Assembly: GCA_964036315.1 (NCBI GenBank)
Contig: OZ038498.1
Coordinates: 14,451,497-14,515,496 of the forward strand
DNA length: 64,000 nucleotides
From: Acanthosepion esculentum
Taxonomy: Eukaryota > Mollusca > Cephalopoda > Sepiida > Sepiidae
Direction of reading: 5' to 3'
Shown: one piece after another, positions 1 through 13,456 of the stretch
Layout of the letters: each line of letters starts with the position of its first letter
Position numbering within the stretch: the first letter of the stretch is position 1
Notes under the pieces: model-generated
What the model was told of the DNA's origin: nothing
What the model saw: only the letters and a program-made list of their open reading frames with translations
Database searches by the model: none
Program-made: the position numbers and the translations under genes

Positions 1-600
1 TAATAAACATGTATATCCCTCACCGCTAGCACGACACGGAGTTTCATGCAGAACGCAATCTTCAGATACTGAGTATAGACTGACTGACTTACATAATTTG
101 AATATTAAAGAATATATCTGGTTATCTCAATGTTGGCGTAGTTAGATATCATACTGGGATTATAGATTTTCAATTTTTAAAAATTATATTTGTCAATTAA
201 ACGGGATTTCCATGTGTATTTTTAAAAAAATTAAATTATTTTTCAGTTGTGAATATTTCTTTTTTAATTAAAGGGAGATTACTTGTTCAATTTAAAAACA
301 AACAGTAATTTATACTCAAATAAACAGTAATTTACATTAAAAATTAATCCGGCTCAACGTATTTAGTAGATATTTACTTATGTGCCTACATGTAAATATT
401 ATTAATTCATTTCTCTTGTTTAATAAGTTCGAGTTATTTAAGTTTTAAGATAAACAATTTTTCACCAAGGCACAAGATAAATCTATTTCCTTTTCCGTTA
501 TGAGATTTGGCTCTTGCTATAATATCCCGGTTAATAAAAGGAGAATTGCCAGAAATATTCAGAGAGAGCAGTACTGTGTATGTATTTTATATTATCTAAA
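1..600. other. AT-rich DNA without recognisable gene
   Basis: No open frame with balanced composition and no family similarity was seen. Positions 41-60 (minus strand) resemble the core of a dispersed repeat found again at 14510-14655, 49988-50157 and 59290-59330 (17 of 20 bases, ending GCATGAAAC), so a fragment of that repeat is probably present. Confidence 0.5.
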
Positions 601-602
601 TT

Positions 603-655
603 CATTCGATGATGGAAAAAATCCTTGGAAATTTCGTTTCTACCATCATCGAATG
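603..655. repeat. Short hairpin, 13-bp perfect arms
   Basis: CATTCGATGATGG at 603-615 is the exact reverse complement of 643-655, with a 27-base loop. It directly precedes a pure (TA)n tract. It may be the end of a small fold-back element; no function is claimed. Confidence 0.6.
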
Positions 656-657
656 GG

Positions 658-658
<1 letters not shown>

Positions 659-722
<64 letters not shown>
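659..722. repeat. (TA)n microsatellite
   Basis: About 31 uninterrupted TA units lie between two hairpins (603-655 and 729-822). Confidence 0.95.
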
Positions 723-724
<2 letters not shown>

Positions 725-728
725 CTAT

Positions 729-822
729 GGAACAGAGTGTTACAAGAAAGTCATAACGCTAATATATATATATACATATATATACATATTAGGGTTATGA
801 CTTTCTTGTAACATTCTGTTCC
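729..822. repeat. 94-bp hairpin
   Basis: The left arm starts GGAACAGAGTGTTACAAGAA at 729 and the right arm ends with its near-exact reverse complement at 822 (arms about 35 bases with few mismatches). The loop is a TATATACATA-type AT tract. The hairpin adjoins (TA)n and looks like a small fold-back or MITE-like repeat. Confidence 0.7.
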
Positions 823-1070
823 AGTGTCATAAATAGATAAACTTTTATTCAAAAGTGTGATGATCATCATCACACACATACATACATACACAAATTCAAA
901 TTATACAACAACAAGCATTCATTGGATAATAAATCAACACTACTCTGTAATGGACAATTGATAAATCGCAGATATGCGACAATTTTATAATCGCTATATT
1001 TTCATGTAGTCGATTTCGTGCACTTTTGCGAGAATCGGATTCCAGAAACTTTCGTGAGTCTCCTCAAAAC

Positions 1071-2310
1071 TATATTATTATTATATATATTATATTTATA
1101 TACTATATAAATTATATATATATATATATATATATACTATATATATATATATCCTTTTATAGAAAGATATATATATACTATATATATTATATTTATATAC
1201 TATATAAATTATATATATATATACTATATATATATATATCCTTTTATAGAAAGATATATATATACTATATATATTATATTTATATACTATATAAATTATA
1301 TATATATACTATATATATATATATCCTTTTATAGAAAGATGTATATATACTATATATATTATATTTATATACTATATATATTATATTTATATACTATATA
1401 AATTATATATATATATACTATATAGATATATATCCTTTTATAGATAGATATATATATATATCCTTTTATAGATAGATATATATATACTATACATATTATA
1501 TTTATATACTATATAAATTATATATATATACTATATATATATATCCTTTTATAGATAGATATATATATACTATACATATTATATTTATATACTATATAAA
1601 TTATATATATATACTATATATATATATCCTTTTATAGATAGATATATATATACTATACATATTATATTTATATACTATATAAATTATATATATATACTAT
1701 ATATATATATCCTTTTATAGATAGATATATATATACTATATATATTATATTTATATACTATATAAATTATATATATATACTATATATATTCTTTTATAGA
1801 TATATATATACTATATTATATATATATACTATATATATATCCTTTTATAGATATATATATATATGTATACTATATTATATATATACCATATAAATTATAT
1901 ATATATACTATATATATATCCTTTTATAGATATATATATATATGTATACTATATTATATATATACCATATAAATTATATATATATACTATATATATATCC
2001 TTTTATAGAGATATATATATGTATACTATATTATATATATAGTATATAAATTATATATATATACTATATATATATATCCTTTTATAGAGATATATATATA
2101 CTATATTACATATATATAGTATATAAATTATATATATATACTATATATATATATCCTTTTATAGATATATATATATATATATATATATATACTATATTAC
2201 ATATATATATACTATATAAATTATATATATACTATATATATCCTTTTATAGATATATATATATATATTATATATATATACTATATAAATTATATACTATA
2301 TATATCCTTT

Positions 2311-2342
<32 letters not shown>

Positions 2343-2843
2343 ACTATATAAATTATATATATACTATATATATCCTTTTATAGATATATATATATATATT
2401 ATATATATATACTATATAAATTATATATATACTATATATATCCTTTTATAGATATATATATATACTATATTATATATATATACTATATAAATTATATATA
2501 TACTATATATATCCTTTTATAGATATATATATATACTATATTATATATATATACTATATAAATTATATATATACTATATATATCCTTTTATAGATATATA
2601 TATATACTATATTATATATATATACTATATAAATTATATATATACTATATATATCCTTTTATAGATATATATATATATACTATATTATATATATGTACTA
2701 TATAAATTATATATATACTATATATATCCTTTTATAGATATATATATATACTATATTATATATATGTACTATATAAATTATATATATACTATATATATCT
2801 TTTTATAGATATATATATATACTATATTATATATATATACTAT

Positions 2844-2874
<31 letters not shown>

Positions 2875-3017
2875 AAATATACTATATTATATATATATAC
2901 TATATAAATTATATATATATATATATATATATAAATATACTATATTATATATATATACTATATAAATTATATATATATATATATATATAAATATACTATA
3001 TTATATATATATACTAT

Positions 3018-3056
<39 letters not shown>

Positions 3057-3059
3057 TAT

Positions 3060-3093
<34 letters not shown>

Positions 3094-3213
3094 CTATATA
3101 AATTATATATATATATATATATATATAAATATACTATATTATATATATATACTATATAAATTATATATATATATATATATATATAAATATACTATATTAT
3201 ATATATATACTAT

Positions 3214-3251
<38 letters not shown>

Positions 3252-4296
3252 TACTATATTATATATATATACTATATAAATTATATATATATATATATAT
3301 ATATAAATATACTATATTATATATATATACTATATATATATATATATATAAATATACTATATTATATATATATACTATATATATATATATATATAAATAT
3401 ACTATATTATATATATATACTATATATATATATATATATATATAAATATACTATATTATATATATATACTATATATATATATATATAAATATACTATATT
3501 ATATATATATACTATATATATATATAAATATACTATATTATATATATATACTATATATATATATATATATATAAATATACTATATTATATATATATACTA
3601 TATATATATATATATATATATAAATATACTATATTATATATATATACTATATAAATTATATATATATATATATAAATATACTATATTATATATATATACT
3701 ATATAAATTATATATATATATATATAAATATACTATATTATATATATATACTATATAAATTATATATATATATATATATAAATATACTATATTATATATA
3801 TATACTATATAAATTATATATATATATAAATATACTATATTATATATATATACTATATAAATTATATATATATATAAATATACTATATTATATATATATA
3901 CTATATAAATTATATATATATATAAATATACTATATTATATATATATACTATATAAATTATATATATATATAAATATACTATATTATATATATATACTAT
4001 ATAAATTATATATATATATAAATATACTATATTATATATATATACTATATAAATTATATATATATATAAATATACTATATTATATATATATACTATATAA
4101 ATTATATATATATATAAATATACTATATTATATATATATACTATATAAATTATATATATATATAAATATACTATATTATATATATATACTATATAAATTA
4201 TATATATATATAAATATGCTATATTATATATATATACTATATAAATTATATATATATATATATATATAAATATACTATATTATATATATATACTAT

Positions 4297-4327
<31 letters not shown>

Positions 4328-4464
4328 AAATATACTATATTATATATATATACTATATAAATTATATATATATATATATATAAATATACTATATTATATA
4401 TATATACTATATAAATTATATATATATATATATATAAATATACTATATTATATATATATACTAT

Positions 4465-4498
<34 letters not shown>

Positions 4499-4772
4499 CT
4501 ATATTATATATATATACTATATAAATTATATATATATATATATAAATATACTATATTATATATCTATACTATATAAATTATATATATATATATATATACT
4601 ATATTATATATATATACTATATATATATATACTATATATAATACATATATATACTATATATATTATATATATATACTATATATATATATACTATATATAA
4701 TACATATATATACTATATATATTACATATATATACTATATATATCCTTTTATAGATATATATATATATATAG
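1071..4772. repeat. AT-only minisatellite field, 3.7 kb
   Basis: Almost only A and T. The left half (about 1080-2810) repeats a unit carrying TCCTTTTATAGA followed by TATATAC and TATAAATTATA blocks; the right half (about 2820-4620) repeats CTATATTATATATATATAC plus TATAAATTATA with variable TA runs. The left-type motif returns once at 4743-4756, just before unique DNA. Open frames in it are products of the repeat and are not genes. Confidence 0.9.
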
Positions 4773-5837
4773 TAAGAGTGAATGAGAAAGAAGCTGACTA
4801 AAAGAAAAACAAATATCGAGTGAAAAAGACAGAAGGAAAACAACATAACAAATAAAACCTAAAGTAAATTTGCCCATCCGTGTTTCGTCAAGTAATACCA
4901 CAATGTTCACGAAAGGAGACAGCAATGGATGCAAAATGTAATTAAAACACAGTAGCCATCTTCTATCTCCTGTAATAATCCGATAAAGAAATGGCTTTCT
5001 TTCTCAAGCAGTAGAATGTTGTTGCCAATGGCGGGAAGTTGTGCTCGATTATCTGGTCGGAATTTATAGCCAACCGAAACTCTCTTGTCTGAGTTCTCTC
5101 TAAATTGCCTCAGTTGTTCCTGTAGCGTGGTTGCGTTTTTACATTTTGACCTAATCTTTGGAGCTTCGACGCTCACCCCTCTCGATTGGTCTTTGGGGTA
5201 AGGCTAATCAGAGAAACCATAATCGCTGTAATATTAACTTGATTCTTTTTTATTAGCTGAAACATTAACAATTGTTATTAATTTGTGGTGTAAAATGCTT
5301 TTGACAAACTCGTCTTGTTACTAATGAAGGCTGACGCTAATGGTTTCTGGAGAATTCGGTAACACAGAATCGTCGCTGACTGTCATGTTCGGCCGGTGGG
5401 TGTAGCAGAATTTTTTGTATGTGAAATTCTGGTTTTAGTTTTTGGGTCACTTTTATCTTCTGTCAAAATCCGCTGAAGAAAAGGATAACTTTTCATTCTA
5501 ATTGTTGCAAATCGTTTAATATTGACGATTGGCAACCTGAACTGTCGAATTCCTCTTTCGTCTTTGTTTAAAAAGTTTGTTTTCCATTTTGAGATTTGTC
5601 CGAACTATTCGCAATACTCTTTGTTTAATATGTTAAGCCGTTTACACAATCACTTCACAAATATGTTTTAGTGTTGCTTGTAGCAAAAGATGCGTTACAA
5701 AATCTAAGCAAAATATGAAAATTTTATTATATATAGCTATTCTAAACATAGCATAGATGTTGCAAAAGGCGTGAGTATCAGTGGGAATTGATCTACAAAC
5801 TTATTAACCATTATATCACGTCCAAGTGCCATTTATC
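4773..5837. other. Non-repetitive stretch, one unassigned 89-aa frame
   Basis: This stretch has ordinary base composition. The minus-strand frame 4907-5176 (89 residues, starting MSVEAPKIRSKCKNATTLQE) has balanced amino-acid use and could hold an exon, but I do not recognise a family and see no convincing splice sites. The rest (5180-5837) shows nothing identifiable. Confidence 0.25.
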
Positions 5838-6215
5838 CTTTTAAAGGCCATTCGTATTCGAGGATACCCGTCTACTCGAGTGGCTAGCCAATCCCTATTC
5901 CAGATGCTTGCTCAGGCGCATTTGCGTTTATTCAACACCCACAGGGCCCACCTGTGGTTTGTACTGTAACTATGCTGAGCAAACCTTAGACCTTTCTGGG
6001 AAAGAGCGTGTTATCTAGCGTCGTATGATTTTCAGGGACTTTCCAAAGGTGCCGCACACTGGGATCGACCCCTCCAGTCCGATAACATCAGGAAGTCTCC
6101 TTCCTGACAAATCGACCATGGTGAGATTCGAACCCGGGCCTCATGGAGAGAATGCGAACGTTCTAATCCATTATTTACATTATTCGGACTGTTGTCCTCA
6201 TCTTTCCTTTCACCG
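5838..6215 (-). repeat. Dispersed repeat with tRNA-like head (SINE)
   Basis: On the minus strand 6120-6172 reads like a tRNA internal promoter: an A-box-like TGGATTAGAACGTTC and a B box GGTTCGAATCTC. The body (about 5860-6000) resembles 37740-37900, so it is dispersed. The distal piece 6174-6210 matches the end of fold-back repeat A (see 18334-18790). It is a SINE, not a functional tRNA gene: no cloverleaf is completed. Confidence 0.55.
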
Positions 6216-6240
6216 TTTCTGAATCCTTTATTTCGCTCGG

Positions 6241-6260
6241 TGCGGAGATATAGATGTTAG

Positions 6261-6320
<60 letters not shown>

Positions 6321-6695
6321 GTGTGTGAGATATATCTATGTGTGTATTTGAGCTACATATATATATATATATATAAATATATATAAATATGTATATGTGC
6401 GTGTATGATATATGCACATATATATATGTGTGAGTGTATTAGAGTATATATATATGTGTGAGAGTATATATATATATGTTAATATGTGTTTATATATGTC
6501 TGTATATATCTGTGTATGTCTGTGCGGGCGTATATATGCCTATGAGAGTATATGTGTGAGAGTATATATATATATATGTATGCGAGGGTATATGTGTCTG
6601 TATGAAAGTATATATATGCTTGTATTTATATATAATGTATGTGTGTACCAGATATGTAAGTGTGTGGTATATATATGCATGTGTGCGATATATTT

Positions 6696-6742
<47 letters not shown>

Positions 6743-6784
6743 AGTTCATGCGATATATAAATATATATATATATATATAATAAA
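6241..6784. repeat. TA/TG microsatellite cluster
   Basis: Pure (TA)n near 6262-6318 and 6705-6735, with interspersed TGTGTGAG and TATATG words. Short frames rich in Tyr and Ile here are repeat translations. Confidence 0.9.
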
Positions 6785-6821
6785 TGTAGATATACCTACG
6801 TTTGGGGTGCGACTTACCCGT

Positions 6822-7012
6822 CATGGGTTTTGTAGTAAATCACTAAATCATCCATAACTTTTGTATTATCCTCTCAAATTACACCAAATCCTCAACAATT
6901 AATATCGTGTCTATTGTCTGTAAAAATTATAGAATATAAAACAACTTTGATAAAAACTTATACTTACTTTTCTGACGAAAACAATGCCGTTCTCAACATT
7001 TTGGCCGCACTG
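6822..7012 (-). mobile_element. Solo terminal region of a Tc1-like transposon
   Basis: Read on the minus strand this segment matches the first 200 bp of the Tc1-like element at 33414: both start CAGT next to a TA, carry AGAACGGCATTGTTTTCGTC and continue to the phrase AAAACCCATG. The outer end at 7012 abuts TA (7013-7014), the expected Tc1/mariner target. No transposase follows, so it is an isolated end. It is flanked on both sides by (TA)n-rich arrays. Confidence 0.75.
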
Positions 7013-7061
7013 TATGTATACATATACATATGTGTGTATATGTGGTTTTGAAATATATACA

Positions 7062-7119
<58 letters not shown>

Positions 7120-7189
7120 TGTGTTTAAAATATGTATATGTGTGTGAAATATATACATATATGTATATTTGTGTGTTCGATATATATAT
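7013..7189. repeat. TA-rich microsatellite
   Basis: (TA)n at about 7065-7114 with TATATACATG and TGTGTG words leading into the large minisatellite. Confidence 0.85.
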
Positions 7190-7330
7190 ACATGTGTGTG
7201 TAATTATATATATGTGTGTATGTGTGTGTAATTATATATATGTGTGTATGTGTGTGTAATTATATATATGTGTGTATGTGTGTGTAATTATATATATGTG
7301 TGTATGTGTGTGTAATTATATATATGTGTG
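7190..7330. repeat. Minisatellite, 28-bp unit (array left edge)
   Basis: About five copies of a 28-bp unit built from TGTGTGTAATTATATATA and TGTGTATG. It is the left-most unit type of the graded array extending to 12983. Confidence 0.85.
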
Positions 7331-9090
7331 TGTGTGTGAGATATATACATATATACATGTGTGTGTATGTGTGAGATATATACATATATATATATGTGTA
7401 TGTGTGAGATATATACATATATATATATATATGTGTATGTGTGAGATATATACATATATATATATATATGTGTATGTGTGAGATATATACATATATATAT
7501 ATATATGTGTTTGTGTGAGATATATACATATATATATATATATGTGTATGTGTGAGATATATACATATATATATATATATGTGTATGTGTGAGATATATA
7601 CATATATATATATATATGTGTATGTGTGAGATATATACATATATATATATATATGTGTATGTGTGAGATATATACATATATATATATATATGTGTATGTG
7701 TGAGATATATACATATATATATATATATGTGTATGTGTGAGATATATACATATATATATATATATGTGTATGTGTGAGATATATACATATATATATATAT
7801 ATGTGTATGTGTGAGATATATACATATATATATATATGTGTGTGTGTGTGAGATATATACATATATATATATGTGTATGTGTGAGATATATACATATATA
7901 TATATGTGTGTGTATGTGTGAGATATATACATATATATATATGTGTGTGTATGTGTGAGATATATACATATATATATATGTGTGTGTATGTGTGAGATAT
8001 ATACATATATATATGTGTGTGTATGTGTGAGATATATACATATATATATATGTGTGTATGTGTGAGATATATACATATATATATATGTGTGTATGTGTGA
8101 GATATATACATATATATATATGTGTGTATGTGTGAGATATATACATATATATATATGTGTGTATGTGTGAGATATATACATATATATATATATGTGTGTA
8201 TGTGTGAGATATATACATATATATATATGTGTGTATGTGTGAGATATATACATATATATATATGTGTGTATGTGTGAGATATATACATATATATATATGT
8301 GTGTATGTGTGAGATATATACATATATATATATGTGTGTATGTGTGAGATATATACATATATATATATGTGTGTATGTGTGAGATATATACATATATATA
8401 TATGTGTGTATGTGTGAGATATATACATATATATATATGTGTGTATGTGTGAGATATATACATATATATATATGTGTGTATGTGTGAGATATATACATAT
8501 ATATATATATGTGTGTATGTGTGAGATATATACATATATATATATATGTGTGTATGTGTGAGATATATACATATATATATATATGTGTGTATGTGTGAGA
8601 TATATACATATATATATATATGTGTGTATGTGTGAGATATATACATATATATATATGTGTGTATGTGTGAGATATATACATATATATATATGTGTGTATG
8701 TGTGAGATATATACATATATATATATGTGTGTATGTGTGAGATATATACATATATATATATGTGTGTATGTGTGAGATATATACATATATATATATGTGT
8801 GTATGTGTGAGATATATACATATATATATATGTGTGTATGTGTGAGATATATACATATATATATATGTGTGTATGTGTGAGATATATACATATATATATA
8901 TGTGTGTATGTGTGAGATATATACATATATATATATGTGTGTATGTGTGAGATATATACATATATATATATGTGTGTATGTGTGAGATATATACATATAT
9001 ATATATATGTGTGTATGTGTGAGATATATACATATATATATATGTGTGTGCGTGTGAGATATATACATATATATATATGTGTGTGCGTGT
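7331..9090. repeat. Graded minisatellite, 33-37-bp variant units
   Basis: Tandem units share TGTGAGATATATACATATAT. They differ in TA-run length and in the TG block: TGTATGTGTGAG dominates, then TGTGTGCGTGTGAG in the last two copies (about 9050-9090), which are intermediates to the homogeneous array on the right. One TGTGTTTGTGTGAG variant occurs near 7507. Confidence 0.9.
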
Positions 9091-12000
9091 GAGATATATA
9101 CATATATATATGTATATGTGCGTGTGAGATATATACATATATATATGTATATGTGCGTGTGAGATATATACATATATATATGTATATGTGCGTGTGAGAT
9201 ATATACATATATATATGTATATGTGCGTGTGAGATATATACATATATATATGTATATGTGCGTGTGAGATATATACATATATATATGTATATGTGCGTGT
9301 GAGATATATACATATATATATGTATATGTGCGTGTGAGATATATACATATATATATGTATATGTGCGTGTGAGATATATACATATATATATGTATATGTG
9401 CGTGTGAGATATATACATATATATATGTATATGTGCGTGTGAGATATATACATATATATATGTATATGTGCGTGTGAGATATATACATATATATATGTAT
9501 ATGTGCGTGTGAGATATATACATATATATATGTATATGTGCGTGTGAGATATATACATATATATATGTATATGTGCGTGTGAGATATATACATATATATA
9601 TGTATATGTGCGTGTGAGATATATACATATATATATGTATATGTGCGTGTGAGATATATACATATATATATGTATATGTGCGTGTGAGATATATACATAT
9701 ATATATGTATATGTGCGTGTGAGATATATACATATATATATGTATATGTGCGTGTGAGATATATACATATATATATGTATATGTGCGTGTGAGATATATA
9801 CATATATATATGTATATGTGCGTGTGAGATATATACATATATATATGTATATGTGCGTGTGAGATATATACATATATATATGTATATGTGCGTGTGAGAT
9901 ATATACATATATATATGTATATGTGCGTGTGAGATATATACATATATATATGTATATGTGCGTGTGAGATATATACATATATATATGTATATGTGCGTGT
10001 GAGATATATACATATATATATGTATATGTGCGTGTGAGATATATACATATATATATGTATATGTGCGTGTGAGATATATACATATATATATGTATATGTG
10101 CGTGTGAGATATATACATATATATATGTATATGTGCGTGTGAGATATATACATATATATATGTATATGTGCGTGTGAGATATATACATATATATATGTAT
10201 ATGTGCGTGTGAGATATATACATATATATATGTATATGTGCGTGTGAGATATATACATATATATATGTATATGTGCGTGTGAGATATATACATATATATA
10301 TGTATATGTGCGTGTGAGATATATACATATATATATGTATATGTGCGTGTGAGATATATACATATATATATGTATATGTGCGTGTGAGATATATACATAT
10401 ATATATGTATATGTGCGTGTGAGATATATACATATATATATGTATATGTGCGTGTGAGATATATACATATATATATGTATATGTGCGTGTGAGATATATA
10501 CATATATATATGTATATGTGCGTGTGAGATATATACATATATATATGTATATGTGCGTGTGAGATATATACATATATATATGTATATGTGCGTGTGAGAT
10601 ATATACATATATATATGTATATGTGCGTGTGAGATATATACATATATATATGTATATGTGCGTGTGAGATATATACATATATATATGTATATGTGCGTGT
10701 GAGATATATACATATATATATGTATATGTGCGTGTGAGATATATACATATATATATGTATATGTGCGTGTGAGATATATACATATATATATGTATATGTG
10801 CGTGTGAGATATATACATATATATATGTATATGTGCGTGTGAGATATATACATATATATATGTATATGTGCGTGTGAGATATATACATATATATATGTAT
10901 ATGTGCGTGTGAGATATATACATATATATATGTATATGTGCGTGTGAGATATATACATATATATATGTATATGTGCGTGTGAGATATATACATATATATA
11001 TGTATATGTGCGTGTGAGATATATACATATATATATGTATATGTGCGTGTGAGATATATACATATATATATGTATATGTGCGTGTGAGATATATACATAT
11101 ATATATGTATATGTGCGTGTGAGATATATACATATATATATGTATATGTGCGTGTGAGATATATACATATATATATGTATATGTGCGTGTGAGATATATA
11201 CATATATATATGTATATGTGCGTGTGAGATATATACATATATATATGTATATGTGCGTGTGAGATATATACATATATATATGTATATGTGCGTGTGAGAT
11301 ATATACATATATATATGTATATGTGCGTGTGAGATATATACATATATATATGTATATGTGCGTGTGAGATATATACATATATATATGTATATGTGCGTGT
11401 GAGATATATACATATATATATGTATATGTGCGTGTGAGATATATACATATATATATGTATATGTGCGTGTGAGATATATACATATATATATGTATATGTG
11501 CGTGTGAGATATATACATATATATATGTATATGTGCGTGTGAGATATATACATATATATATGTATATGTGCGTGTGAGATATATACATATATATATGTAT
11601 ATGTGCGTGTGAGATATATACATATATATATGTATATGTGCGTGTGAGATATATACATATATATATGTATATGTGCGTGTGAGATATATACATATATATA
11701 TGTATATGTGCGTGTGAGATATATACATATATATATGTATATGTGCGTGTGAGATATATACATATATATATGTATATGTGCGTGTGAGATATATACATAT
11801 ATATATGTATATGTGCGTGTGAGATATATACATATATATATGTATATGTGCGTGTGAGATATATACATATATATATGTATATGTGCGTGTGAGATATATA
11901 CATATATATATGTATATGTGCGTGTGAGATATATACATATATATATGTATATGTGCGTGTGAGATATATACATATATATATGTATATGTGCGTGTGAGAT

Positions 12001-12983
12001 ATATACATATATATATGTATATGTGCGTGTGAGATATATACATATATATATGTATATGTGCGTGTGAGATATATACATATATATATGTATATGTGCGTGT
12101 GAGATATATACATATATATATGTATATGTGCGTGTGAGATATATACATATATATATGTATATGTGCGTGTGAGATATATACATATATATATGTATATGTG
12201 CGTGTGAGATATATACATATATATATGTATATGTGCGTGTGAGATATATACATATATATATGTATATGTGCGTGTGAGATATATACATATATATATGTAT
12301 ATGTGCGTGTGAGATATATACATATATATATGTATATGTGCGTGTGAGATATATACATATATATATGTATATGTGCGTGTGAGATATATACATATATATA
12401 TGTATATGTGCGTGTGAGATATATACATATATATATGTATATGTGCGTGTGAGATATATACATATATATATGTATATGTGCGTGTGAGATATATACATAT
12501 ATATATGTATATGTGCGTGTGAGATATATACATATATATATGTATATGTGCGTGTGAGATATATACATATATATATGTATATGTGCGTGTGAGATATATA
12601 CATATATATATGTATATGTGCGTGTGAGATATATACATATATATATGTATATGTGCGTGTGAGATATATACATATATATATGTATATGTGCGTGTGAGAT
12701 ATATACATATATATATGTATATGTGCGTGTGAGATATATACATATATATATGTATATGTGCGTGTGAGATATATACATATATATATGTATATGTGCGTGT
12801 GAGATATATACATATATATATGTATATGTGCGTGTGAGATATATACATATATATATGTATATGTGCGTGTGAGATATATACATATATATATGTATATGTG
12901 CGTGTGAGATATATACATATATATATGTATATGTGCGTGTGAGATATATACATATATATATGTATATGTGCGTGTGAGATATA
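9091..12983. repeat. 35-bp minisatellite, 111 apparently identical copies
   Basis: The unit starts GAGATATATACATATATATA at 9091 and ends ATGTGCGTGT. From 9091 to 12975 are 3885 bases, exactly 111 x 35, followed by a partial unit to about 12983. I saw no variant copy in the printed rows. Unit positions 6-27 form a 22-bp perfect palindrome (ATATACATATATATATGTAT plus AT), and outside GAGA the unit alternates purine and pyrimidine. The minus-strand unit has no stop codon in any frame, which creates three overlapping frames of over 1800 codons; these are not genes. Confidence 0.95.
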
Positions 12984-13090
12984 CACTTTACTACCTAATC
13001 CCCTTTCCTCCCCTACCGTAACTCTTTGACATGGATAAGATCGCTCCCAGAATTACAACTTTTGGTTATAAAAACATAATTCATGCCTTT
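12984..13090. other. Junction of the array with LINE debris
   Basis: The array stops abruptly and short non-repetitive DNA leads into the LINE-B fragment. Nothing further is recognised. Confidence 0.5.
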
Positions 13091-13335
13091 TTATGTGCCA
13101 TGTCCTTTCAGGACGTAGGTAGTCACGGCTCTCCACCTCTCCCTATCCCTTGCAGCTCTCAACAAGTCCCTTCCCTCTCCTTCCTCCCCCAGACCACGTT
13201 CTGTCCACTTGCTTAAGCCCGCCAGGTATGTCACACGTTGTTTTCCCTCGTCTCTCTTTGCCTCTATTCGACCCGTGAGTATCAGATTCTCCAGGCCCCC
13301 CTTCCTTATTATGTATCCCAGAAACCTCAGCTGCC
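13091..13335 (-). pseudogene. LINE-B (RTE-like) C-terminal fragment
   Basis: The minus-strand translation contains LRFLGYIIRKGGLENLILTG, then KRDEGKQRVTYLAGLSKW and a terminal YVLKGHGT. The same sequence of motifs occurs at 25440-26030, 29850-30080 and elsewhere, so it is a dispersed retrotransposon tail. I place it near RTE-type LINEs by its RT-distal tail; this is a recollection, not a search. The open frame continues upstream, but the catalytic RT motifs are absent, so this is a 5'-truncated relic. Confidence 0.7.
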
Positions 13336-13456
13336 TTTTCCTGTTTCTCATCTTCATCAATGATCTCCCTGATGTCATCAGTTCTCAAGTTGGCATCAGT
13401 GCAGACGGCACTACTATTTACTCCTGTCTCAATAATAATTCCGGTATTGCTGATTT
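13335..13456 (+). pseudogene. LINE-A reverse transcriptase fragment
   Basis: The plus-strand frame reads FLIFINDLPDVISSQVG, then ISADGTTIYSCL. This is RT motif B-C territory, with the catalytic box YADD changed to SADG, so it is inactive. It matches the copy at 27900-28060 (GIYADDTTIYSCL). It abuts the antisense LINE-B fragment at about 13335. Confidence 0.75.

Noticed and set aside
6241..6784. Telomere-like repeat
   Set aside because: The words are TA/TG microsatellite variants; no TTAGGG or TTAGG tandem was found.
9091..12983. CRISPR-like array (35-bp repeats)
   Set aside because: Units are head-to-tail with no spacers, in eukaryotic DNA without cas genes.
7260..12986. Three overlapping minus-strand frames of about 1855-1908 codons (Tyr/Ile/His/Thr-rich)
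   Set aside because: The 35-bp unit lacks stop codons on the minus strand in all three frames, so the frames are a by-product of the array; all three encode the same shifted pattern.
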